In this document: in pieces, positions 54,376 to 61,759 of the stretch
Numbering within the stretch: position 1 is the stretch's first letter
Layout of the letters: each line of letters opens with the position of its first letter
NCBI RefSeq assembly: GCF_002007235.1
Contig: NZ_MUHW01000006.1
Span: forward strand, 1 to 64,000
Direction of reading: 5' to 3'
Source of the DNA: Oribacterium sp. C9
GTDB taxonomy: Bacteria; Bacillota; Clostridia; Lachnospirales; Lachnospiraceae
Length of the DNA stretch: 64,000 nt
Notes under the pieces: generated by a model
The model's database searches: none
What the model was told of the DNA's origin: nothing
The model's input: only the letters and a program-made list of their open reading frames with translations
Made by a program: the position numbers and the translations under genes

Positions 54376-55816
54376 GCCACCTTTCCTAATAAATCCATAA
54401 TGATTATCCTAAAATTGTATTTTATAGCTTTATTTCTGATTCTTGATATATTCTTCCAGTTCTTTAGTGAAATCTTCTTCAGATTCACCGGCTCTTCTGG
54501 CAGCATCTGCTACATCAATTACTTTATCAACAACCAAAGAAAACAGTAAGGATTTTGTTCCTTCAAGTCTGCCTTCCTCACGGCCCTTTCTCAGCCATCT
54601 GTCTTCCTGAAGTTCAATTACATGACTCATAAGTCCTGCCATCCTTTCCTTTAAATCTTTATTCAGCCTGCTTGCTATATGATTAAGTATCAAATTCGAT
54701 AACTCTGCGAGTCTTCTTGTATTATCCTCTGAGATAAATCCGTCATCACAGGCTTTGACTAACCGATTAACGAATTCACGTAGTTCTGAATATATCTTAG
54801 CATATTCAGGGTCTTCCGAATCTGATATTTTTCTTAAACGGTTTTCGAATCTGATGAGATAGTAGGGTATCAGGAAAAACAATCCTCCATCATATATATC
54901 ATCAGCTGAGTATGCCTGCACATTCAGAACCGGAACAGGCATGACTATTTCCTGATCTGAAAACCGGTATCTTATCTTCATTTCGGAAGATTTTTCTGAA
55001 TCGATAGTACCTCTAAGCTTTATGAGTCCAGAATTTGGAAGGTTTATTCGTATAGAATCACCATCTTTCTTAGCACCATCAAGAGCTATCCGGACATTAT
55101 ATTCTGCCAGCCTGAACAGGATGCTTCCGTCTTCTGTGGATTGACATTCCACATGGTAGTATCCGCCTGCAATCTTATAACAGCTGTCTGAAAAACGCTT
55201 TGAAATCTTTTTTTGTTCATCATCCATGAGAAAACGTTCATTGGCAAGTCTTTCGATTTCTTCCATATCTACCAGAGTTGCTTTGACATGAAACATCCTC
55301 TCTATGACAGGTACAAGTAGTTGTCCCATCTTTTCTATTTGAAGCTTGAATACATCATCGAATGGCGTGTTAGACAAGTCTTCTAAATTACTCTCATCGT
55401 AGGGCATGGTTAAGTTATTGGCCTCCTTATCTTCATAGTTTAAATAATCGATTTTTGGGGAACAGAAGTGAATGAATTTTATAGAATATCTATAGGGAGG
55501 AGAAGAAATCAGTAATTGCGGGCATGATAAAGTATCATTCAGACTGTTTAACAGTCCCAATTCTAAAAGTATCGTTTTATCTTATCCGGAAATTTCTCAA
55601 TCACAGAACGTGTTAAGAATTATGAATCTGAATCTTTTGAATGATTATGAAATTAATTATATCAAAATTCAATCAGATTGCATATGGTCTAAATTCCGAC
55701 TATATGCAATGAGGGATAATTTATGATGCACAGGTGATCGTAGATCAGTGTTATCTGAGAGACTTATTCTTGAAAAATAGTTTCTATAGTAAATGAAAAG
55801 AAAAAATATGCTAAGA
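54376..55816. repeat. Rpn-element copy B
   Basis: Direct repeat partner of 49352-50370, carrying the complete nuclease-like gene on the minus strand, with a 356-bp deletion relative to copy A downstream of it. It ends about 40 bases before cbiC. Confidence 0.9.
54430..55407 (-). CDS. Rpn-family PD-(D/E)XK nuclease/transposase-like protein
   Basis: 325 residues from the preferred start (MPYDESNLEDLSNTPFDDVFK). Motifs DDVFK, YHVECQS followed by a charged stretch, and LAEYNVR match the Rpn/PDDEXK family of recombination-promoting nucleases abundant in Lachnospiraceae. The C-terminus is a basic and acidic helical tail (WLRKGREEGRLEG). The longer frame to 55560 is possible but less likely to be translated; AAGGAGG lies 13-16 bases before the chosen ATG, further than usual. 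No terminal repeats or transposase partner. Confidence 0.75.
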   Translation of the reverse strand: MPYDESNLEDLSNTPFDDVFKLQIEKMGQLLVPVIERMFHVKATLVDMEEIERLANERFLMDDEQKKISKRFSDSCYKIAGGYYHVECQSTEDGSILFRLAEYNVRIALDGAKKDGDSIRINLPNSGLIKLRGTIDSEKSSEMKIRYRFSDQEIVMPVPVLNVQAYSADDIYDGGLFFLIPYYLIRFENRLRKISDSEDPEYAKIYSELREFVNRLVKACDDGFISEDNTRRLAELSNLILNHIASRLNKDLKERMAGLMSHVIELQEDRWLRKGREEGRLEGTKSLLFSLVVDKVIDVADAARRAGESEEDFTKELEEYIKNQK

Positions 55817-55852
55817 TTGAATTTATGAAGGTATATATCAGGGGAGAGCAGC

Positions 55853-56581
55853 GTGGAGAATATAAGGTTTGAACATATAGAGCCAAAGGATATAGAGAGA
55901 AGAAGCATGGAGATCATCAGGGAGGAGCTGGCTCGAAGAGGAGTTAAGCTTCCGGCTGTAGAAGCCCCGGTGATAGAGCGATGCATACATACATCGGCAG
56001 ATTTCGATTATTATGAGAATCTTGTTTTTACAAGACATGCTGTGGAAAGAATGAGAGCTGCCCTTTCAGCAGGAGCCACAGTGGTGACGGATACTGAGAT
56101 GGCGAAATCGGGAATAAGCAAGGTTACGATGGCGAAATATGATTGTAAGCTAAGATGCTTCATGTCGGATCCTGAAGTGGCGGAAGAAGCCAGAAAGAGA
56201 GGAGTCACCCGGGCTACTGTAAGCATGGAACAGGCTGCGAGACTTGCAAAGCACCTTCCGAAGATCAAATTTGACTCTTATCAGGATTCAGAAGCCGGAA
56301 AGGTGGTGCCTGCTTCCTCCAGCATTATCTTCGCCATCGGAAATGCCCCCACAGCTCTCATTGAGCTGGAGAGACTTATCCGCGAGGAGAATCTGAGACC
56401 TGCGGGAATCATTGCGGTTCCCGTTGGATTTGTAAATGTGGTAGAGGCGAAGGAACTCATATGGGAGCTCAGGAATGAAAAGGAATACGGAGATATTCCG
56501 CTGATAGTCGCGAGGGGGCGAAAGGGCGGTTCCAATATCGCAGCAGCCATAGTAAATGCGCTGCTTTACGGAATAGAATAA
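55853..56581 (+). CDS. cbiC: Cobalt-precorrin-8 methylmutase
   Basis: 242 residues. Family opening IEPKDIERRSMEIIREEL and the catalytic IHTSADFDY (His46), then GATVVTDTEM, FAIGNAPTALIEL and AVPVGFVNVVEAKE. Moves the C11 methyl to C12 to give cobyrinate. GTG start with GGGGAGA upstream. It would normally belong with the other cob genes ending at 49336 but is separated from them by the Rpn/redox block. Confidence 0.95.
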   Translation: MENIRFEHIEPKDIERRSMEIIREELARRGVKLPAVEAPVIERCIHTSADFDYYENLVFTRHAVERMRAALSAGATVVTDTEMAKSGISKVTMAKYDCKLRCFMSDPEVAEEARKRGVTRATVSMEQAARLAKHLPKIKFDSYQDSEAGKVVPASSSIIFAIGNAPTALIELERLIREENLRPAGIIAVPVGFVNVVEAKELIWELRNEKEYGDIPLIVARGRKGGSNIAAAIVNALLYGIE

Positions 56582-56640
56582 TGATGTAATTGTTGTATAA
56601 TGAATTAAAAAATATCATTGATCACTGGGGATTATGAATT

Positions 56641-57129
56641 ATGGAAAGAGCGGAGCTGCTGTCAAACATATGGGAAGAACAGAATAATGCTTATGATTAT
56701 ATGTATGAATATGACTCTATGACTCATTATTACGGTGATGTCGTGCTGTATCAGGCAGAGGCGTATATAGTAAGTTCTATCGGAGCAAGCCCCGGAATTA
56801 CTCTTACAGAAATTGCAGAGAAGCTTGATAAGACCACAAGCGCCTGCAGTCAGATAGTAAAAAAACTTGTAAAAAAGAGACTCGTTGAACAGGTCAGGAA
56901 TAAAAACAATAAAAGAGTCTATAATCTGAGACTTACACCTGCCGGAGAAGAGTTATACAAAAATCATAAAAGGGTCAATGATGACTGTCAGATGATAACA
57001 TTCAAAAAACTCGATGAATTTACGGATGAGGAATTAATGATATCCATAAAGGTTCAGAGGGCACTAAATGAGGTATATAAGGAAGACGTTAAGAGAAGTA
57101 AAGAGCAGAATGGAAAATCTTCATTGTAG
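56641..57129 (+). CDS. MarR-family transcriptional regulator
   Basis: 162 residues with a winged helix (PGITLTEIAEKLDKTTSACSQ and NKRVYNLRLTPAGEEL) and flanking dimerisation helices. MarR proteins bind short palindromes as dimers and respond to small ligands. Two identical half-site palindromes (57414 and 57474) lie around the promoter of the next gene, which is the probable target. TATAAT at 56595 may be part of its own promoter. Confidence 0.9.
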   Translation: MERAELLSNIWEEQNNAYDYMYEYDSMTHYYGDVVLYQAEAYIVSSIGASPGITLTEIAEKLDKTTSACSQIVKKLVKKRLVEQVRNKNNKRVYNLRLTPAGEELYKNHKRVNDDCQMITFKKLDEFTDEELMISIKVQRALNEVYKEDVKRSKEQNGKSSL

Positions 57130-57185
57130 AGCTTCCGGTTTACGCAGGGATAACCAAATGGAATGTTTATACATGTTAAGTGTTG

Positions 57186-57266
57186 TTGACTTTTATTGCC
57201 CGATGTAACTATAATCCCTTTCAAGAGGCAAAGTTGTCCGGTTTCCGGATGACTTTGCCTCTTTTT
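57186..57266 (+). ncRNA. Very short transcript: promoter followed at once by a terminator
   Basis: TTGACT (57186-57191), 18-bp spacer, TATAAT (57210-57215); expected start near 57222. From 57224 an 18-bp stem (57224-57241/57245-57262, two G-T pairs, three-base loop) and TTTTT end the transcript after about 45 bases. Could be an sRNA or a regulatory stop. Distance to the permease start is about 300 bases. Confidence 0.5.
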
Positions 57267-57413
57267 CGTACAGCAGAGAGTGATGCCATTGAGGATTGTT
57301 TTTCTGAAACAGGTACCATGGCAGTTTCAGTTATCTATCAAAGAATGACCTTTCTGCTCATTGTGTAAAGCGCCTATATTTCTGGCTAAAAGTTGGCTAA
57401 ATTGCCAAAAATT

Positions 57414-57488
57414 GTTAAGCTGCTTAACTATTATCGACACATGGCATTCCCGGGATTATAATCATGTTAAATAGTTAAGCACCTTAAC
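57414..57488 (+). promoter_or_regulatory. Permease promoter flanked by two MarR-type operators
   Basis: GTTAAG-CTG-CTTAAC (57414-57428) and GTTAAG-CAC-CTTAAC (57474-57488), 60 bp apart centre to centre. Between them TCGACA (57434-57439), 17-bp spacer, TATAAT (57457-57462). This is the expected layout for repression by the upstream MarR protein. Confidence 0.75.
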
Positions 57489-57566
57489 AATGAGCGTGAA
57501 CATTCAGGTGCTTCAAATTTGACCGGTTAAAAAGTAAAGAAAACAGAATAAAGAGAGGTGGAGGTT

Positions 57567-58988
57567 ATGAGTGAAAGCAGTAGTAACAAATTGGGTCTGT
57601 TCAATATCTTCAGTCTTGGTGTGGGCGGAGCTATAGGTTCAGGTATCTTTGTAATGATGGGATTCGGAATTGCTCATACAGGGCGTTCCATAGTACTGGC
57701 TGTATCCATAGGCTGTATATATATGCTTCTTGCGTATTTATTTCAGCCTTTGATGGCGTCTATGTTCGTACTGCCCGGCGGTGACTACGATATGAAATGT
57801 ATGCTTTTAGGACCAACGATGTCGGGATTTGCTGCAATATATACTGTAGTTCAGAGTCTCGGAATGGGTTCATATGGTCTTGCATTTGCAAATTATTTTG
57901 TTTCAGTATTTAAAGGGCTGGCGCCATATCAGCTATGGATAGCGGTAATGCTTATAGTTCTGTTTTTTGCCCTTTCTACAAGAGGAACGAAAGCCCTTGC
58001 AACCATTACGACCATAATAACTATCATATTGCTGGCATCTATCTGCCTGTTCGTAGTTGTGGGAATTCCAAATGTTAAGCCCGGTTTTTGGTCTAACTCC
58101 GATGGACTTTTCTTTTCAAACGGTTTCACAGGATTTATCAGTGCCATTGCCATGATGTCATTTGCCTGCCAGGGAACTACCATGGCTCCGATATCTGTAA
58201 TGCCCGTAACTAAAAATGCAAGACATACCATTCCCTTCGGAATCATTCTCATCACTATTACAGTAGGTATCGTTTATGCTCTTATGGGAATCGTTGCAGC
58301 AGGAGTATTACCGGTTGAAAAGGTTATGGGACAGAACCTGTCACTTGTTGCGGCAGAGATATTTAACCCGACATTATTTGCCATATTTATTTTAGGAGCT
58401 GCGTGTTGTGCCATCCTTTCGTCACTGGCTTCCGGAATGACTATGCTCAGATATCCTCTGGTTGCCGTTGCTGAAGATGGATGGCTTCCTGCAGTATTTA
58501 AGAAAACTGATAAAAACGGATATCCATATGTGGTCATGCTGTTATTCCTGGTATTTTCTATCGCTCCGCTTTTTATGGGGCTTTCGATTGATTCCATGAT
58601 CTCACTGACCATGATTCCGGCCATGCTTCAGAATGCATACATGAACATTTGCCTCATCAAGCTTGTCAAAAAATATCCCAGACAGTGGAACAATGCTGCA
58701 TGGCATATGCCGATGCCGGTATTCAGAGTTGTATGTGGACTGAGTTCAGTGTGTGCACTTGCGGTTGCCTATTATCTTTTCAAGAGTCTTGATACAAAGT
58801 CTATGATCATTTGTGTGGTTTTGCTGGCGGTTATGATAGGATTAGCAAAGATAAGACTTATGACAGGGGCTGTAAGTGCTGAGAAACTTATGGAAAAGCG
58901 CGAACAGATAGCCCGGGCTGCGATCGAAGCAACTGAAGCTTCTGAGACGGTCAGGACCGAGGGACAGCTTAGCAGCAGTTTAGTGTAA
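57567..58988 (+). CDS. APC-superfamily amino acid permease
   Basis: 473 residues, about 12 membrane helices. N-terminal GLFNIFSLGVGGAIGSGIFVMMGFG is the APC substrate/helix-1 signature. Imports or exchanges amino acids. The C-terminal 60 residues are hydrophilic, Glu/Ala-rich. ATG at 57567 with GAGGTGGAGG upstream is preferred to a GTG at 57558. Next genes (MalY-type lyase, peroxiredoxin) suggest a sulfur amino acid link, an inference. Confidence 0.88.
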   Translation: MSESSSNKLGLFNIFSLGVGGAIGSGIFVMMGFGIAHTGRSIVLAVSIGCIYMLLAYLFQPLMASMFVLPGGDYDMKCMLLGPTMSGFAAIYTVVQSLGMGSYGLAFANYFVSVFKGLAPYQLWIAVMLIVLFFALSTRGTKALATITTIITIILLASICLFVVVGIPNVKPGFWSNSDGLFFSNGFTGFISAIAMMSFACQGTTMAPISVMPVTKNARHTIPFGIILITITVGIVYALMGIVAAGVLPVEKVMGQNLSLVAAEIFNPTLFAIFILGAACCAILSSLASGMTMLRYPLVAVAEDGWLPAVFKKTDKNGYPYVVMLLFLVFSIAPLFMGLSIDSMISLTMIPAMLQNAYMNICLIKLVKKYPRQWNNAAWHMPMPVFRVVCGLSSVCALAVAYYLFKSLDTKSMIICVVLLAVMIGLAKIRLMTGAVSAEKLMEKREQIARAAIEATEASETVRTEGQLSSSLV

Positions 58989-59003
58989 AAAAGCCGTTTT
59001 TAA

Positions 59004-59044
59004 ACTATCCATTCCGTAAGGTGAGAACAGACGGAATGGATAGT
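59004..59044. repeat. 14-bp inverted repeat after the permease
   Basis: Perfect stem 59004-59017/59031-59044, 13-base loop, no clear T-run. May protect the mRNA end or slow read-through into malY. Confidence 0.65.
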
Positions 59045-59110
59045 ATTATGAAGAAGCGGTTAATATAACTTAATCATGCTGTCAAAAATGGCAGCGGAAT
59101 GGAGATTTAT

Positions 59111-60322
59111 ATGAAATACGATTTTGTTTCCATAATGGACAGAAAAGGAAAAGATGCCATTGCGGTTGACGGTCTGGGAACTATTCCCGGATTTGCTCCG
59201 GAATTGCCAAAGGATGGATTTGATATCATACCTATGTGGGTGGCTGATATGAATTTTCCTACAGTTCCTACCATTTCTGAGGCTATCATCGAAAGAGCCA
59301 AGCATCCGGCGTTTGGTTATTTTGCTCCCACAGACGAGTATTTTGATTCCATCATCAAGTGGCATGAAATAAGAAACGATGTAAAAGGTCTCACAAGGGA
59401 AGCAATCGGCTATGAAAACGGAGTACTTGGCGGAGTTGTAAGTGCCATGAATGTTTTCTGTTCCAAGGGAGACAATGTCTTAGTCAACAGTCCGACTTAT
59501 ATCGGATTCACCATGTGCCTTGAGAACAACGGCTATAATATCGTTCACAGTCCTCTGGAGATCGATGATGAGGGTATATGGAGAATGAACTTTTCCGATA
59601 TGGAGAAAAAGATAGTTGATAATAAAATCCATACCGCAATATTCTGTTCACCTCATAACCCATGCGGACGTGTATGGGAGAAGTGGGAGATTGAAAAGGC
59701 TATGGAGTTATTCAGGAAGCATGATGTCTTTGTCATATCCGATGAGATATGGTCAGACATCATCCTGAACGGTCATAAACATATCCCGACTCAGTCTGTT
59801 TCTGAGGATGCAAAGATGCGTACAGTAGCACTCTATGCTCCGTCTAAGACCTTTAACCTTGCAGGTCTTGTGGGAAGCTACCACATCATCTACAACAAGT
59901 GGATAAGAGAGAGGGTTGAAAAAGAGTCATCACTGGCACATTACAATGATATGAATGTTTTATCCATGCATGCCCTTATAGGTGCTTACAAGCCTGAAGG
60001 ATATGAGTGGGCCGATGAGTTAAAGGCTGTACTAAGTGAAAATGTGAACTATGCCAGTGACTATATATCTGAGCACTTTGAAGGACTCAGGGTGTGCAAG
60101 CCTCAGGGAACCTATATGCTTTTTGTGGACTGCAGCAAGTGGTGCGAGGCCCATGGAAAAACCATCGAAGACATCGAGCATGCGGCATGGGATGTGGGAG
60201 TTGCGATTCAGGATGGAAGGATGTTCCACGGAAACTGTCACCTTAGAATGAATCTGGCCCTTCCTTTGTCCAGAGTAAAGGAAGCCTTTGAACGATTGGA
60301 TAAGTATGTTTTTAATGCTTAG
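59111..60322 (+). CDS. MalY/PatB-type PLP C-S lyase
   Basis: 403 residues, fold type I aminotransferase. IPMWVADMNFP is the hallmark of the MalY/PatB subgroup; CSPHNPCGRVW and the Schiff-base lysine K246 in YAPSKTFNLAGL follow. These cytoplasmic enzymes cleave cystathionine or cysteine to sulfide, pyruvate and ammonia. GGAG precedes the ATG at 59111; an ATG at 59099 is less well placed. Could be co-transcribed with the permease. Confidence 0.92.
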   Translation: MKYDFVSIMDRKGKDAIAVDGLGTIPGFAPELPKDGFDIIPMWVADMNFPTVPTISEAIIERAKHPAFGYFAPTDEYFDSIIKWHEIRNDVKGLTREAIGYENGVLGGVVSAMNVFCSKGDNVLVNSPTYIGFTMCLENNGYNIVHSPLEIDDEGIWRMNFSDMEKKIVDNKIHTAIFCSPHNPCGRVWEKWEIEKAMELFRKHDVFVISDEIWSDIILNGHKHIPTQSVSEDAKMRTVALYAPSKTFNLAGLVGSYHIIYNKWIRERVEKESSLAHYNDMNVLSMHALIGAYKPEGYEWADELKAVLSENVNYASDYISEHFEGLRVCKPQGTYMLFVDCSKWCEAHGKTIEDIEHAAWDVGVAIQDGRMFHGNCHLRMNLALPLSRVKEAFERLDKYVFNA

Positions 60323-60398
60323 ATAATAGCTTTTAAGCTGTGTTCTATGTGTGGATGAAAAAAGCAGAAAATATTTTATGTGTGGGAGTGAACATATC

Positions 60399-60947
60399 AT
60401 GGCTAAATTGAATGTGGGAGATACTATGCCGGATTTTCAATTCCAGACTCCTTTTTCAACAGACAGACAGTGGTATTCGGAGCTGGAAAAAAATGATGGA
60501 AAAACGGCTATTATATTTTTGAGATACTATGGATGCACGCTGTGCCAGCTTGATATCAGGACTTATGCCAAAGAATTTTCTGATATCACAGAAGGTGGCG
60601 GCAGATTCTATGTTGTATTGCAATCCGATCCTCAAAAGATCGCAAAAGATATGGAGGAAAAACAGCTTCCCTTCGAAATCATATGTGACCCGGAAATGAA
60701 GCTGTACAGGGAGTTCGAGATTCCCTGTGCTGAATCCATGAAAGCGATGGCAGATGCCAAAACCATGTTAAAGGTCGGGAAAGCTACCATGGCGGGTTTG
60801 AAACACGGAGATTACGAAGGAGAAGAACTGCAGCTTCCTGCAACATTTGTTATGGATTCAGAAGGAAAGATAAGCTATTCACATTATGGGAAATCCGCGG
60901 GTGATGTACCTGCGCCGAAGGAATTGAAAGAGCTTATAGCTTCATGA
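60399..60947 (+). CDS. AhpC/TSA-family peroxiredoxin-like protein
   Basis: 182 residues, thioredoxin fold. LNVGDTMPDFQF opening, LRYYGCTLCQLD with a CXXC in place of the usual single peroxidatic Cys motif, and LPATFVMDSEGKISYSHYG near the end. Probably reduces peroxides or acts as a thiol oxidoreductase; the CXXC resembles the alkyl-hydroperoxide/bacterioferritin-type group. Start at 60399 with GGGAG upstream is preferred to 60351. Confidence 0.82.
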   Translation: MAKLNVGDTMPDFQFQTPFSTDRQWYSELEKNDGKTAIIFLRYYGCTLCQLDIRTYAKEFSDITEGGGRFYVVLQSDPQKIAKDMEEKQLPFEIICDPEMKLYREFEIPCAESMKAMADAKTMLKVGKATMAGLKHGDYEGEELQLPATFVMDSEGKISYSHYGKSAGDVPAPKELKELIAS

Positions 60948-61041
60948 TGGAAACTAAGTGAAAGTCAGTTCAGAAATCAGATATCCTATACAATGATTGT
61001 ATAAAAGACCTTCTGGATATATATTCTGAAATAAGATGTGA

Positions 61042-61087
61042 AAACAGCATTGTACCTGTTAATATTACAGGGATAATGCTGTTTTTG
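61042..61087 (+). terminator. Terminator after the peroxiredoxin gene
   Basis: AAACAGCATT/AATGCTGTTT outer stem and CCTGT/ACAGG inner stem, then TTTTTGTTT. Confidence 0.75.
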
Positions 61088-61197
61088 TTTGCCGTATAGG
61101 CAAGTGTTTATTCGCCAAAAGATTGATACTTACAGGCAAAAATATTAGTACAACCAACATAATAAAAATTTTATAATTCGCCGGATATAATCGACAA

Positions 61198-61283
61198 TCA
61201 AACAGCCGAAAATAAATGTACAGGTATGTTCATTTTTGAAGGCTTGGGAGCAAGACCTATGAATAGGCCTTGCTCTTTTTTTC
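61198..61283 (+). ncRNA. Candidate small RNA or attenuator leader
   Basis: TATAAT at 61186-61191 (poor -35) precedes an 85-base segment with two hairpins: AGCC/GGCT with AAATG/CATTT, then GAGCAAG/CTTGCTC followed by nine Ts. It lies between a terminator and the truncated sensor gene, so it may be an independent sRNA or a leader attenuating that gene. No known riboswitch motif recognised. Confidence 0.45.
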
Positions 61284-61319
61284 TACTCGATTCTTTTCAC
61301 AGTACAACCGGCGGAGGTT

Positions 61320-61658
61320 TTGATGATATCTGAAAGAGTTAAAGAGTCATTGCGAAACAGATCCAATATAATGGCGATCATGCTGTGCATTTTGGGAGTC
61401 ATGCTTAACCTGTCGCTGAACTATCTGGTAACTGTCTTTAAGCTGCCGTTGTATCTCGATACTGTGGGGACTGTGGCGATTGCAGGAATGGGTGGGTATC
61501 TTCCCGGGGTCCTGGTTGGATTCTGTACCAATATCATTAAGACAGAAAATCTCGGTATAAGCATTGAAAGCACCACAACCATAAAAGAAGAAACCGAGAA
61601 GGTATATGCAGCCCTTACCGGAGACAGGATCGCTCTTACAGATATAAGACTCGAATGA
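61320..61658 (+). pseudogene. Truncated membrane sensor (SpoIIE/LytS-like N-terminus)
   Basis: 112 residues. The first 75 (through LYLDTVGTVAIAGMGGYLPG and TNIIK) look like the first part of a multi-helix sensor domain found on longer Lachnospiraceae signalling proteins, possibly SpoIIE-type phosphatases (from memory). It then switches to a soluble tail (TIKEETEKVYAALTGDRI) and stops, as if the middle had been lost in frame. Lies before the ATPase-symporter fusion on the same strand. Confidence 0.5.
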
Positions 61659-61759
61659 TTTTTATAATAAATTAATAATTCTAAAAATTTGCCGATATAA
61701 CTACTTAAGGGATAGGTATGGGTGTCAACCATAAATATATAGTAGCAGAAGGGCAATTT

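Noticed and set aside
54430-55560. Longer start of the Rpn-like gene at 55560
   Set aside because: The extra 51 residues look unlike the family and lack a ribosome site.
49352-55816. Classical composite transposon or IS
   Set aside because: No terminal inverted repeats, target-site duplication or DDE transposase can be seen; only the Rpn-type gene.
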